DNA of 64,000 bases from Mycolicibacterium flavescens. GTDB taxonomy: Bacteria > Actinomycetota > Actinomycetes > Mycobacteriales > Mycobacteriaceae. The notes under the pieces were generated by a model, which saw nothing but the letters and a program-made list of their open reading frames with translations, was not told where the DNA came from and did not search any database. Position 1 is the stretch's first letter; every line of letters begins with the position of its first letter. The stretch is from the NCBI RefSeq assembly GCF_001722335.1, contig NZ_MIHA01000006.1:1-64000 (forward strand). The letters run 5' to 3'. Of this stretch, positions 54,210 through 63,268 are shown piece after piece. The position numbers and the translations under genes are program-made.

Positions 54210-55290
54210 TCAGCTCGAGGGTGTCCAGTTCGCGGATGGCGCGGCAGCCGCGGCTCAACATCGCGAGCATCATCTCGTCGCCGCGCTCGGTCGTCGATGC
54301 GAACGCCGTGCCCAGTGCCACGAGCAGCGGCGCCTGCACGACGCCGAGGCGGTAGTCATTCCAGCAGGTGGCGAGATCGTAATCACCTACGCCGTAACCG
54401 ATCAGCGCACGGTGGTAGCGCTCCACGAGGTCACGCTCGGTCTCCGCGCGCACCGTCGGTTCGAGGCTGGTCGCGGTGAAGTACGCGAGGTCGCGCGTGG
54501 GTAGTCCGATGCCGATGGTCTGCCAGTCGACCACCGTGATGCGGGTGTGGTCGGGATCGAACAACATGTTGTCGAGCCGGTAATCGCCGTGCATCAGTGC
54601 GTAGCGGTCCGGTTCGGCCATCAGCCAGTCGGTGACCGAAGCCATTGCCGCGGAGAGTGTCTCCTGGTCCTCGGCGCTGATCGATGGGCCGAGGCGGTCG
54701 ATGACAATGTCGGCGGCCATCTTGCAGACATCACCCATGCCCTTGGCGGCTTCGGCGTCACCGGGTTTCGGCATCACGATTCCGGCCAGCTGCATCCACC
54801 GGTCGTCGCGCCAACTCGGGCCGTGTAAGCCCGCCAGCGCCTCGACGGCGAGCCGTGCATCCACGACGCTGCACCCGGCGATCTGGTCACCCTGCACCGC
54901 CGGGGCCATGTCGGCAAGGACCAGGACGAAATCTGTTCCGTCGACCGAGATGTCGCTGTGGAAACAACCGGGGATGGGGATGGCCACCTGATCGGCGATC
55001 AGCGAGTAGAACTCGACCTCGGAGCGGTAACCGAGCGCCACCCGCTCGCGCACCGCATCGTCCTGGGCGGACAGCTTGATCGCGAACGTCGCGGGCAGGT
55101 CGGTGTCGCCGGCGTACGTGACCGCCGCCCGGTAGGTGGCACCGGTCTGTCCGGTCCCGATCGCGAGCACGTCGACGACGTCGATGTCCACGCCGAGCGC
55201 CGAACCGAGCCAACCGGGCGTCACATCGGCCGGACCGCGGGGGATGGTGAGCACGCTGCCCTCGTCGGTCGATGGGGTCTGCTGCCCCAC
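54193..55290 (-). CDS. Aminoglycoside-phosphotransferase-like/EcKinase-like protein
   Basis: A 365-residue kinase-fold protein. The Lys region FAIKLSAQDDAVRERVALG, the catalytic loop LMHGDYRLDNMLFD (Brenner-type HGD motif) and metal-binding VVDWQTIGIGLPTRDLAYF identify the APH/choline kinase clan. Mycobacteria have many such proteins with unknown small-molecule substrates; drug resistance is not implied. GTG 55290 is used. It lies 82 bp downstream of the hemerythrin gene on the same strand and overlaps cobK by 17 bp. Confidence 0.8.
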   Translation of the reverse strand: MGQQTPSTDEGSVLTIPRGPADVTPGWLGSALGVDIDVVDVLAIGTGQTGATYRAAVTYAGDTDLPATFAIKLSAQDDAVRERVALGYRSEVEFYSLIADQVAIPIPGCFHSDISVDGTDFVLVLADMAPAVQGDQIAGCSVVDARLAVEALAGLHGPSWRDDRWMQLAGIVMPKPGDAEAAKGMGDVCKMAADIVIDRLGPSISAEDQETLSAAMASVTDWLMAEPDRYALMHGDYRLDNMLFDPDHTRITVVDWQTIGIGLPTRDLAYFTATSLEPTVRAETERDLVERYHRALIGYGVGDYDLATCWNDYRLGVVQAPLLVALGTAFASTTERGDEMMLAMLSRGCRAIRELDTLELISSYR

Positions 55291-55372
55291 GGCGCCTCCC
55301 TCAGTGGTTGCGGGTGTGAGCCGAAACCGTATCGGTAAGGGCGACAGTCGTCAACGAACCTGGGCGCCCGCG

Positions 55373-56137
55373 TCAGTGCCGGGTAAGGCGCAGCTTCCAG
55401 GCCTCCGGTCCGCGTTCGAGGTATTCCACCGAGATCCGGCCCGAGGTGCGGTCGTGCAGTTGGCGCAGCAGCGGCACCGGGTCGTGGGGAGCCACGAGCA
55501 CCAGCGCGCCGCCGGCCCGGACCGCGTCGAACGCGCCGAACACGGTGGCGTGCCGAATCGAGTGCGGCACCTCGCGCACGTCGAGCACCGGTTCGTCGGC
55601 GTCGGACTCACCGCAACCGCACCGGTCATGGCCGGGTTCGCCGCAATCGTGACCGCCGAGCAACTCGTGCATCCCCCCGGTGATCTCCGTCAGGGAGGCC
55701 TCCGGGTCCGCGGCGACAATCGGCAGTATCCGGTCGTTCTCGTCGATCAGGTGCGCCTCGAACAACACCCGCAACGCGTGACCCGCGGCCGCCGCGCGCA
55801 CCGGGGACTCCTCGCTCCGAATCCGGTCCACCAGGCCCGCGATCACACGGTGCGCCGCGATCATCGACTCGATCAGAGGTCTGGCCTTCTCGGTGCCGGC
55901 GGCCGCGGGATACAGGCGGGCCTCCTCGGCTGCGGCGTGCGGCAACAAGTCGCCGGTCAGGAACTCGGCCGCAGCCGCGCGTGCCGGTTCGAAGTCCGCG
56001 GTGCGCTCGGCTGCCGACAGCATCGCCTCAGTCAACACCTGAACGCGTCCTGCGAGCTCGGCGTGATGGCCCTTGATCGCCTCGACGGCCTCCGCATCGG
56101 CGGCGGTGGACGCGACGATCACCTCGTTCACGGTCAT
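55373..56137 (-). CDS. Hemerythrin-domain protein with C-terminal DUF2249
   Basis: A 254-residue protein. Residues 15-150 form a hemerythrin four-helix bundle with candidate di-iron ligands in AIKGHHAEL, LLPHAAAEEARLYP, IAAHRVIAGL and LFEAHLIDENDRILP. A short His/Cys-rich linker (GGHDCGEPGHDRCGCGESD, about 160-178) follows, and then DUF2249 (about 180-250, LDVREVPHSIRHATVFGAFD). Such proteins bind O2 or NO, and DUF2249 proteins often accompany denitrification genes. It is divergent from the regulator at 56196 and has a GAAGGGAG ribosome site. Confidence 0.85.
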   Translation of the reverse strand: MTVNEVIVASTAADAEAVEAIKGHHAELAGRVQVLTEAMLSAAERTADFEPARAAAAEFLTGDLLPHAAAEEARLYPAAAGTEKARPLIESMIAAHRVIAGLVDRIRSEESPVRAAAAGHALRVLFEAHLIDENDRILPIVAADPEASLTEITGGMHELLGGHDCGEPGHDRCGCGESDADEPVLDVREVPHSIRHATVFGAFDAVRAGGALVLVAPHDPVPLLRQLHDRTSGRISVEYLERGPEAWKLRLTRH

Positions 56138-56175
56138 GTCGGCTCCCTTCGGGTTGTGCTGGTCCGACACCTGAC

Positions 56176-56193
56176 AATTTACTACAATAAATT
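56176..56193. promoter_or_regulatory. AT-rich inverted repeat over the promoter of the nitrite module regulator
   Basis: AATTTA (56176-56181) and TAAATT (56188-56193) form an inverted repeat spaced by 6 bp, one of the most AT-rich spots in the window. TACAAT at 56183-56188 lies within it and is 7 nt from GTG 56196, so the operator would cover the -10 of a leaderless gene and also sit upstream of the divergent hemerythrin gene. Confidence 0.55.
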
Positions 56194-56195
56194 CC

Positions 56196-56894
56196 GTGTT
56201 AAATAGTGGCCCGTCCCTCGGGCCTCCGCCCGCCCGCCCGGTGACTGGCCATGTCCCGTTGTCGGGCCAGCGGCTGCGCGTGCTCGCATATCTGCGTGAG
56301 CACGCGCCGGTTCGCACCGTCGACGCGGCGTCCCGTCTCGGCCTGCACCGAAATACCGTGCGCGAACATCTCGACGCGCTGGTCGACCTGGGTCTCGCCG
56401 AGCGCGGCACCGAACCCGCCGCGGGCCGGGGGCGGCCTGCGGCGGTGTACCGGGCAGCCGCCACCGACCCGGCCGTGGCGGCCCGCGACTACGCCAGCCT
56501 CGCGACTGCGCTGGCTGGGCACATCGCCCGGACCAGCGCCGAGCCCGGGCGCGATGCCCGCGCGGCCGGCGTCGAGTGGGGCCGCGAGGTAGCCGAGGAG
56601 ATCGGCCGCACCGACAGCGATCCGCGCCAAGCGGTCCTCGACGCACTGACGCGGCTGGGCTTCGCTCCCGACGACGAGGGCGCCGAGCGTGGAGTGGCGC
56701 TGCGCCGCTGTCCGCTGCTCGACGCGGCCCGTCGCTACCCCAGCGTGGTCTGTCAGGTCCACCTCGGAATCGTCGAGGGATTGCTGCACAGCGTCGATGC
56801 GCCCACCGGGCCGGGCCTGGACCTGATTCCGTTCGCCGAACCCGGTGCCTGCCGGCTGTTCCTGCCCGATCCGGTGGTGAAAACCCATGATTGA
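56196..56894 (+). CDS. Helix-turn-helix regulator with C-terminal cysteines (SufR/NO-sensor-like)
   Basis: A 232-residue regulator. The N-terminal winged helix (about 20-90) includes LREHAPVRTVDAASRLGLHR, the recognition helix NTVREHLDALVDLGLAER and a GRGRPAAVY wing. The C-terminal domain has Cys residues in RRCPLLDAARRYP, VVCQVHLGIVEGLL and GACRLFL, arranged as in SufR-like regulators that hold an iron-sulfur cluster and sense NO or iron status. It likely controls itself, the divergent hemerythrin gene and the downstream nitrite reductase. Leaderless start. Confidence 0.78.
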   Translation: MLNSGPSLGPPPARPVTGHVPLSGQRLRVLAYLREHAPVRTVDAASRLGLHRNTVREHLDALVDLGLAERGTEPAAGRGRPAAVYRAAATDPAVAARDYASLATALAGHIARTSAEPGRDARAAGVEWGREVAEEIGRTDSDPRQAVLDALTRLGFAPDDEGAERGVALRRCPLLDAARRYPSVVCQVHLGIVEGLLHSVDAPTGPGLDLIPFAEPGACRLFLPDPVVKTHD

Positions 56895-57102
56895 GAATCG
56901 GATCTCGCTTCGGGCGGTGTTGCTGATACCGGGAGGGTTCGCGCGGTTGGCCGGATTGGACGCCGCGCTGTTGCGCCTCGGGCTACCCGCCCGCGTCGAA
57001 TCCGTCCGGCTGGCCGAGGTGCACGGCATCGTGCTGGTGCTCGGGTTCGTCGGCGTCGCGGTCCGCGCGTCCGTGCGGCAGACGATCGGCGCGCCGGTAT
57101 GA
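56887..57102 (+). CDS. Small membrane protein, possibly a truncated remnant
   Basis: A 71-residue product with hydrophobic segments SLRAVLLIPGGFARLAGLDA and VHGIVLVLGFVGVAV. It is coupled on both sides (8-bp overlap with the regulator, ATGA with the nitrite reductase fusion). I recall longer membrane proteins with a similar opening (LRLGLP, EVHG, GFVG) that then continue for several helices; here the sequence diverges and stops soon after GFVG. An internal deletion in a once larger gene is one explanation, a genuine small protein the other. Confidence 0.5.
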   Translation: MIENRISLRAVLLIPGGFARLAGLDAALLRLGLPARVESVRLAEVHGIVLVLGFVGVAVRASVRQTIGAPV

Positions 57103-59669
57103 ACCGCTCCCAATGGCATCTGCGGGTCGGAACGATCGTATTCGCCTGGCTCGCAGCACTTGTCGTGATAGCACTGGTTCACAGGTCGGTGCCGATATCG
57201 ACCTGGATGCTGATCCACCTGCTCGGTCTGGGGGCGGCAGGCAACGCGATCCTCATCTGGAGCCGACACTTCGCCGATGCGCTTCTGCGCCGTCCACAAG
57301 ACCCGTCGAGGTCCGCGCAGGCCTGGACCCTCGCGGTCTTCAACGTCGGCGCGGTCGCGGTGGTCGCCGGCATGGCCGTCTCCTTCTGGCCCGTGGTGCT
57401 GGCCGGTGGTATCGCGGTCGCCGCCGTCGCGTTGACCCACGCCGTCACGTTGGTGCGGCAATTGCGCAGCGCGCTGCCCTCACGCTTCGGCGACACCGTG
57501 CGCTATTACGTCGCTGCGGCAGGGCTGCTTTCGGTCGGGGCCGGGCTTGGCATCGCGATGGCCAACGCGACGCTGCCCGGCGCCCTGCACGAGCGGTTCG
57601 TCGTCGCCCACGCCGCGGTCAACCTGTTCGGGTTCATCGGGCTCACCGTGCTTGGCACCTTGGTGACCCTGTGGCCGACGATGCTGCGCACCCGGATGGC
57701 AGACGGGGTCGAGGTCGCGGCCCGGCGTGGTCTGCCCCTGCTGGTGGCGGGTTTGACAGTGACGGTGGTGGCGGCGGTGGCCGGTTCGCCGGTGGTGACC
57801 GCCGCGGGTGCGCTGGCCTACCTCGCTGCGGCCGGGTACGTGCTGTGGCCCCACCTCGACGAGGTCCGTCGCAAGCGGCCGGGCAACTTCGCCACGCTGT
57901 CGGTGCTGTGCGGCGTGGTGTGGCTACTGGGCTCACTGAGCTACGCGGTGGTCGCCTCTGCCACCGCACCGACATGGTCCGCACTGCTGGACCGGGCCGG
58001 TCCGCTCACCGCGGCGGTGCTCGCCGGGTTTCTGGTTCAGGTTCTGCTCGGTGCGCTGTCGTACCTGACCACCATCGTCGTCGGCGGGCGCGCCGCCTCC
58101 ATCGCAGCGACCACCGAACTGGAACGCGGCGCACCGTGGCGGCTGGCCGTCGCCAACGTCGCGCTGCTGCTGTGCGTGCTGCCGACCCCGAGCCTGCTGC
58201 GGGTGGCGGCGTCGGTGTTGGTGCTGACCGCCTACGCCGCGTTCCTGCCGCTGCTGGTGCGGGCGGTGTGGCGGGCACGCAAGCTCCGCGATACGCCGTC
58301 GACGCCGGGACCGCCGCCGTCGGGGCCCCCGGTGCGACAGCGGCTCGGCGTCGCGGCCGCCGGCTTGGCAGTCGTGGTGTTGACGGCCGTGGCCGCGGTG
58401 GCCGCCGACCCCGCCGCGGTCGGAATCACCGACGCGCCGCAGGTATCGGTGACCGCCACCGGACAGACCACCGAGGTCGAGGTGCACGTCGAGGGGATGC
58501 GCTACGTGCCCGACACCATCGACGTGCCCGTGGGCAACCGGCTGGTGGTCACCCTCGTCAACAGCGGTTCGGACCGACACGATCTGGTGCTGGCCAACGG
58601 GACCAGCACCGGGCGCCTCGCGGTCGGGGAAACCGCCGTCGTCGATGCAGGGGTGATCGGCGCCGACATGGACGGCTGGTGTTCGGTGGCCGGGCACCGG
58701 CAGATGGGCATGACCATGTCGGTGCGCGCGACCGGCGCCGAGGCGCACGCCGGCCACCACGACCAGGTGAGCGCGGCGTCGATCGCCGGTGACGACATTG
58801 CGCGCAGTCTCGCGGCGACGCCCGGCCCGGATTTCGTGCCGCGGGACGCGGCCTTGGCCGCCGCGACGCCCGACCACCGCGTCACCTTGGCGGTGACCGA
58901 GACGAAGCGGGAGGTGTCGCCGGGAATCACACAGCGGCAGTGGACTTTCGGTGGCGCGGCGCCCGGGCCGACGCTGCGGGGCAAGGTCGGCGACGTCTTC
59001 GAGGTCACTCTCGTCAACGACGGCACGATCGGGCACTCGATCGACTTCCATGCCGGGGCGCTCGCGCCGGACGTGCCGACGCGCACCATCCAACCCGGCG
59101 AACGCCTGGTCTACCGGTTCACCGCGAGCCGTGCCGGTGTGTGGATGTATCACTGCTCGACGATGCCGATGTCGGTGCACATCGCCAACGGCATGTTCGG
59201 CGCAGTGGTCATCGACCCGCCGGACCTGGCGCCCGTCGACCGCGAATACCTTCTCGTGCAATCGGAGTACTACCTCGGGCCGCAGGGCGGCGAGGTCGAC
59301 GCCGCCAAGGTCGCCGCCGACAAGCCCGACCTGGTGGTCTTCAACGGCTACGCCAACCAGTACGACCACGCGCCGCTGAGCGCCCGCGTCGGGGAGCGAG
59401 TGCGGATCTGGGTACTCGCCGCCGGGCCGAACCGAGGCAGTTCCTTCCACGTCGTCGGCGGCCAGTTCGACACCGTGTGGTTCGAGGGCGACTACCGGCT
59501 GCGACCGGGCCCCGGCGGCGCCCAGGTCCTCGGATTGTCAGCGGCCCAAGGGGGTTTCGTCGAGCTGAGCTTCGACCAGCCCGGGCGCTATCCGTTCGTC
59601 ACCCACGTGATGGTCGACGCAGAACGCGGCGCCCACGGATTCATCGAGGTCGCACGTCAACCCGGATAG
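57099..59669 (+). CDS. Membrane-cupredoxin-copper nitrite reductase (NirK-like) fusion
   Basis: An 856-residue multidomain protein. Residues 1 to about 430 hold ten or more membrane helices with several intramembrane His (including a VVAHAAVNLFGFIGL segment). A cupredoxin domain follows (about 455-545) with type-1 copper ligands His494, Cys528, His533 and Met538. The C-terminal part (about 590-856) is a two-domain copper nitrite reductase: type-1 ligands His646, Cys686, His694, Met699; type-2 ligands His651, His685 and His836; catalytic Asp649 and His784. It should reduce nitrite to NO outside the membrane, with the cupredoxin as electron relay. Multicopper oxidase activity is the alternative. 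Confidence 0.82.
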   Translation: MNRSQWHLRVGTIVFAWLAALVVIALVHRSVPISTWMLIHLLGLGAAGNAILIWSRHFADALLRRPQDPSRSAQAWTLAVFNVGAVAVVAGMAVSFWPVVLAGGIAVAAVALTHAVTLVRQLRSALPSRFGDTVRYYVAAAGLLSVGAGLGIAMANATLPGALHERFVVAHAAVNLFGFIGLTVLGTLVTLWPTMLRTRMADGVEVAARRGLPLLVAGLTVTVVAAVAGSPVVTAAGALAYLAAAGYVLWPHLDEVRRKRPGNFATLSVLCGVVWLLGSLSYAVVASATAPTWSALLDRAGPLTAAVLAGFLVQVLLGALSYLTTIVVGGRAASIAATTELERGAPWRLAVANVALLLCVLPTPSLLRVAASVLVLTAYAAFLPLLVRAVWRARKLRDTPSTPGPPPSGPPVRQRLGVAAAGLAVVVLTAVAAVAADPAAVGITDAPQVSVTATGQTTEVEVHVEGMRYVPDTIDVPVGNRLVVTLVNSGSDRHDLVLANGTSTGRLAVGETAVVDAGVIGADMDGWCSVAGHRQMGMTMSVRATGAEAHAGHHDQVSAASIAGDDIARSLAATPGPDFVPRDAALAAATPDHRVTLAVTETKREVSPGITQRQWTFGGAAPGPTLRGKVGDVFEVTLVNDGTIGHSIDFHAGALAPDVPTRTIQPGERLVYRFTASRAGVWMYHCSTMPMSVHIANGMFGAVVIDPPDLAPVDREYLLVQSEYYLGPQGGEVDAAKVAADKPDLVVFNGYANQYDHAPLSARVGERVRIWVLAAGPNRGSSFHVVGGQFDTVWFEGDYRLRPGPGGAQVLGLSAAQGGFVELSFDQPGRYPFVTHVMVDAERGAHGFIEVARQPG

Positions 59670-61120
59670 CGGCGCGGGGTGAACACCCGGTCGCCGTCGT
59701 CGGTGTACCACTGGGTCTGCGACGACCCGACGATCAGCAGGCAGCGCATGTCGACGTCGCCGGGGTTCAGGTCGGCCAGCCGGATCACCCGCACGTCTTC
59801 GCGGGGACCGGCCACGTCGCGGCCGATCACCACCGGCGTGCCGGGGTCGCGGTGCTCGAGCAGCAGGTCGCGCATTGCGCCGACCTGCCAGGTGCGGGTC
59901 TTCGACGCCGGGTTGTAGATCGCCAGCACCAGGTCGGTCTCGGCGGCGGCGGTCAGGCGCGCGGCGATCACGTCCCACGGCTTGAGCCGGTCCGACAGCG
60001 AGATCACCGCGTAGTCGTGGCCCAGCGGTGCGCCGACCCGGCTGGCGACGGCCTGCGCGGCGGTCATCGCCGGGATCACCCGCACCGAGACGCCCGGCCA
60101 CTGCTTGGCCTCCTCGAGCACCGCGGTGGCCATCGCGAACACCCCGGGGTCGCCGGAGGACACCACCGCGACGGCGCGGCCCTGTTCGGCCAGCGTGCAG
60201 GCCAGCCGCGCGCGGGCCGGCTCGTCGGTGTTGTCGCTGGGGTGGCGGCGCTGGCCGTCGCGGGCGCCCACCCGGTCGAGGTACGGCCCGTAGCCGATCA
60301 GGTCCGTCGCGGCGGCCAGCTCATGCCTGCTCTGCGGGGTCATCCAGTCGGTGTCCCCGGGCCCGAGCCCGACGACGGCGACGCTGCCCGTGGTGGCCTC
60401 GCGGCGCGGCCGCCCCGGCAGCATCGCCAGCGAGAAGTACGGCACGCCGGCCTCGTCGACCTCGCCGGCACCGAGCACCCGCTGCCGAGGGGTGCTGGCC
60501 CGCTCGACGTAGTACGCCTCATCCAACCGGCCGGTCGCCGAGAGTGCTTCGCGCACAGCCGGATACGACCTGCCCAGCTTGATCATCACCGCGGCGTCGG
60601 TGTCGGCGAGCCGGCGTTTGAGCTCGTCGGCGGGCAGCGTGCCGGGCAGGATGGTCAGCACCTCGTCGCCCTGGACCAGGGGAGTGGCCACCGCCGCCGA
60701 CGCCGCGCTCACCGACGTCACGCCCGGCACGATCACGGCGTCGAACCGCTCCGTGAGCCGGGTGTGCATGTGCATGTAGGAGCTGTAGAACAACGGATCA
60801 CCCTCGGCGAGCAGCGCCACGTTGCGGCCGGCCTCCAGATGCGCGGCGATGCGCTCGGCGGACTCGCGGTAGAAATCCTCCATCGCCCCGGCGTAACCGC
60901 CCGGGTGGTCGGTGGTCTCGGTGGTGACCGGATAGACCAGGTGCTCCTCGATCTGCCCCGGCCGCAGATACGGTTCGGCGATCCCGCGCGCGATGCTGTT
61001 GCCGTGCCGGGCACTGTGGTAGGCGACGACGTCGGCCTCGCCGATCACCCGTGCCGCCTTCACCGTCACCAGTTCCGGATCGCCGGGGCCCAGCCCGACA
61101 CCCCACAGCGTGCCCCTCAT
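59657..61120 (-). CDS. cobIJ: Precorrin-2 C20-/precorrin-3B C17-methyltransferase fusion CobIJ
   Basis: A 487-residue bifunctional enzyme. The N-terminal CobI domain (1 to about 235) starts [20 protein letters not shown] and has [13 protein letters not shown]; the C-terminal CobJ domain (about 245-487) starts [18 protein letters not shown] and has [20 protein letters not shown] and [18 protein letters not shown]. CobI methylates C20 of precorrin-2; CobJ methylates C17 with ring contraction. The fused form is usual in mycobacteria. ATG 61120 overlaps the cobH stop. Its end overlaps the nitrite reductase gene by 13 bp. Confidence 0.93.
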   Translation of the reverse strand: MRGTLWGVGLGPGDPELVTVKAARVIGEADVVAYHSARHGNSIARGIAEPYLRPGQIEEHLVYPVTTETTDHPGGYAGAMEDFYRESAERIAAHLEAGRNVALLAEGDPLFYSSYMHMHTRLTERFDAVIVPGVTSVSAASAAVATPLVQGDEVLTILPGTLPADELKRRLADTDAAVMIKLGRSYPAVREALSATGRLDEAYYVERASTPRQRVLGAGEVDEAGVPYFSLAMLPGRPRREATTGSVAVVGLGPGDTDWMTPQSRHELAAATDLIGYGPYLDRVGARDGQRRHPSDNTDEPARARLACTLAEQGRAVAVVSSGDPGVFAMATAVLEEAKQWPGVSVRVIPAMTAAQAVASRVGAPLGHDYAVISLSDRLKPWDVIAARLTAAAETDLVLAIYNPASKTRTWQVGAMRDLLLEHRDPGTPVVIGRDVAGPREDVRVIRLADLNPGDVDMRCLLIVGSSQTQWYTDDGDRVFTPRRYPG

Positions 61121-61743
61121 TCCCGTTCCGTCGCAATCGCATTCACGGCCGCGGCGGCCATCGCGCTGCCGCCGCGACGGCCCAACACCACGAGATAGGA
61201 CATCCCGCGCGGCCGCTCGATGAGTTCCTGCTTGGACTGTGCGGACCCGACGAACCCGACCGGGCCGCCCAGAACCGCCGCGGGCACCGGGGCGCCGTCG
61301 TCGAGCAGTTCGAGCAGCCGGAACAACGCGGTCGGGGCGTTGCCGATCGCCAGCACCGCGCCCCCGAGCCGGTCGGCCCACAGATCCACCGCGGCCGCCG
61401 AGCGGGTGCTGCCGAGCCGGGCGGCCAGGTCCGCGGCACGCGGATCGGCCACCAGTGAGACCACCTCGTTGTCGGCGGGCAACCGCGAGCGGGTGATCCC
61501 GGCGGCCACCATCGACGAGTCGCACAGCACCGGCGCCCCGGCCGCCAGCGCGGTGTGCGCGCGGGCCACCACGTCGGCACTGAACGCGACGTGATCGGCG
61601 ACGTCGACCTGGCCGCAGGTGTGGATCAGCCGCACGACGACCCGGGCCACGTCGTCGGGGAACCGTGTCAGGTCCGCCTCGTCGCGGATCGTCGCGAACG
61701 ACTGCCGGTAGATCTCGGCGGCGTCGCGGATGTAGTCGAGCAC
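61117..61743 (-). CDS. cobH: Precorrin-8X methylmutase CobH
   Basis: A 208-residue enzyme moving the methyl from C11 to C12 to give hydrogenobyrinate. Signatures are [16 protein letters not shown], the catalytic His in [16 protein letters not shown] (about His41), [16 protein letters not shown] and [14 protein letters not shown], with [18 protein letters not shown] near the end. Start GTG 61743; nine bases separate it from cobG. Confidence 0.94.
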   Translation of the reverse strand: MLDYIRDAAEIYRQSFATIRDEADLTRFPDDVARVVVRLIHTCGQVDVADHVAFSADVVARAHTALAAGAPVLCDSSMVAAGITRSRLPADNEVVSLVADPRAADLAARLGSTRSAAAVDLWADRLGGAVLAIGNAPTALFRLLELLDDGAPVPAAVLGGPVGFVGSAQSKQELIERPRGMSYLVVLGRRGGSAMAAAAVNAIATERE

Positions 61744-61752
61744 CTGCTCACC

Positions 61753-62868
61753 CTAGAGGGAGCGGACCCGGTACCCGTCTCCGGTCGCCACCAGCACTTC
61801 TCCGACCGGCGGGCTGCCGCAGGCCCGTTCGCAGCCGACGAAGTGGCGGTGCACCCCGGGGCTCTGCTGGACCGCTGCCGCGGCGTCGGCACGCACATCG
61901 GCCACCGAGTGCGCGCAACCCGGGCTTCCGGTGCAGGCGCTGACCGCCAGCCACGGCGAGTTCTCGTCGAACACCAGACCCAGCGGCGCGAGCACCCTCA
62001 GCGCGACGTCGGCGACACCCTCGTCGAGGTCACACACCAGCACCGAGCGCCACGGCGTGATCACGATCGGCGCCTCGATCGCCGCGAGGAACTCCGCGGT
62101 GCGGGCGGGCAGCACGCCCAGCGGGACGGCGGCGCCGAGCGCGACGCGACCGTCGTTCTGCTCGATCCAGCCCACCGGCGGCCTGCTGACCGGCGCCCAG
62201 GTCGCACCGGGCTGTTCGGTGGCGGTCAGATCGGCCAGCAGCGCTGAGGTGACGTCGAGTTCCCGGACGCGCCAGGCCTTTCCGCGTACCTGTGCGAACC
62301 GCCGCGCGACAGCGCACACCGCTTCCACGCCATCGCCGGCGGGAACCCGGACCCCGGTGTCGCGGCCGGCCAGCAGCAGCGCCGCGGTGTCACCGTCGAG
62401 ATGGATGCCCGCGTCGGCGTCCAGCCCGGAGATGTCGCCGCGGCCGTCGTCGACGCCGAACAGGAACCGGCCGGGCAGCGACGCCAACGTCTCGTCGGCG
62501 CGGATGGCCTCATCGAGATCGGTGACCAGACCGCGGATGTCAGGTGTGGCGCCGGTGCGCCCCGACAGCGGCGAGGCGACGATGTTGCGCACGCGTTCGT
62601 GCGTCGGCGACGGCAGCAGCCCGGCCGAAGCGATCGCGTCGGCGACCGCCGCCGTGTCGTCGTCGGCGATCCCGCGGATCTGCAGATTGCCCCGCGAGGT
62701 GAGCTCCAGCGTGCCCGCACCCCAGTCGGCCGCGGCGCGGGCGAGCGCCGCGATCTGGCCGGCGCCGATCCGCCCGCCCGGCAGCCGCACCCGCGCCAGC
62801 GCACCGTCGGCGGCCCGGTGCACCTGCAGCGCCCCCGGGCACGCGTCCTGGTCGCGGGTCCTGGCCAT
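61753..62868 (-). CDS. cobG: Precorrin-3B synthase CobG
   Basis: A 371-residue oxygen-dependent enzyme of the nitrite/sulfite reductase superfamily that hydroxylates precorrin-3A, marking the aerobic cobalamin route. Two ferredoxin-like repeats are seen (ALARVRLPGGRIGAGQIAAL and ARTAEFLAAIEAPIVITPWR). The cluster cysteines lie in VSACTGSPGCAHS and HFVGCERACGSPP, the expected C-x5-C and C-x3-C pattern. It heads the cobG-cobH-cobIJ operon, with a leaderless promoter. Confidence 0.92.
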   Translation of the reverse strand: MARTRDQDACPGALQVHRAADGALARVRLPGGRIGAGQIAALARAAADWGAGTLELTSRGNLQIRGIADDDTAAVADAIASAGLLPSPTHERVRNIVASPLSGRTGATPDIRGLVTDLDEAIRADETLASLPGRFLFGVDDGRGDISGLDADAGIHLDGDTAALLLAGRDTGVRVPAGDGVEAVCAVARRFAQVRGKAWRVRELDVTSALLADLTATEQPGATWAPVSRPPVGWIEQNDGRVALGAAVPLGVLPARTAEFLAAIEAPIVITPWRSVLVCDLDEGVADVALRVLAPLGLVFDENSPWLAVSACTGSPGCAHSVADVRADAAAAVQQSPGVHRHFVGCERACGSPPVGEVLVATGDGYRVRSL

Positions 62869-62874
62869 CAGCCC

Positions 62875-62880
62875 ACGCTA
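62875..62880 (-). promoter_or_regulatory. cobG -10 element (leaderless)
   Basis: On the minus strand TAGCGT is followed by 6 nt and ATG 62868. The short leader leaves no room for a cobalamin riboswitch. Confidence 0.5.
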
Positions 62881-62982
62881 CCGCCGCGAACACAGGTAGT
62901 GCGCTACGCATGTGATCCGCCCGGCGCGGTCGTAGTTTCGCCGTAAGCCCGAAGGATCGGGTGGGAACGGTGGGAGAACGAC

Positions 62983-63267
62983 ATGACCGACACGACCAAC
63001 ACGACCGACCTGCCCGCGGCCCCGCGTCACCAGGCCCCGCGTCACAAGGCAGTGGCCCCCGCCCCGGCCGTCGACGACCGCGTCGTGATCACCGAGCAGC
63101 AGGTGCTGTTCGGATCGGCGCAGGCACTCGCCCGCGCGCCACACCGGTCCACCCACTGGGCGGCGGTGCGGCGCTGGTTCGCCGGTTCCGGCGAGCGGCG
63201 CAACTATCCGGCGCGGCTGAACTATCTCGAGGCCGCGTTGCTGTCGCGGGAGCTGGACCGGCTCTGA
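62983..63267 (+). CDS. Small conserved mycobacterial protein of unknown function
   Basis: A 94-residue basic protein. The N-terminus is Pro/Ala/His rich and probably disordered (residues 1-30). The rest has VVITEQQVLFGSAQALA and a C-terminal NYPARLNYLEAALLSRELDRL segment (read in two parts) similar to the ends of several small mycobacterial proteins I recall. No membrane helix or known motif. A GGGAGAACG ribosome-site region precedes ATG. It is 114 bp from cobG, divergently. Confidence 0.6.
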   Translation: MTDTTNTTDLPAAPRHQAPRHKAVAPAPAVDDRVVITEQQVLFGSAQALARAPHRSTHWAAVRRWFAGSGERRNYPARLNYLEAALLSRELDRL

Positions 63268-63268
63268 T

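Noticed and set aside
54193-55290. Antibiotic resistance kinase
   Set aside because: The APH-like fold is common in mycobacteria for unknown substrates; nothing in the sequence points to an aminoglycoside.
62869-62982. Cobalamin riboswitch upstream of cobG
   Set aside because: Only 114 bp separate cobG from the divergent gene and no B12-box-like conserved sequence was recognised.
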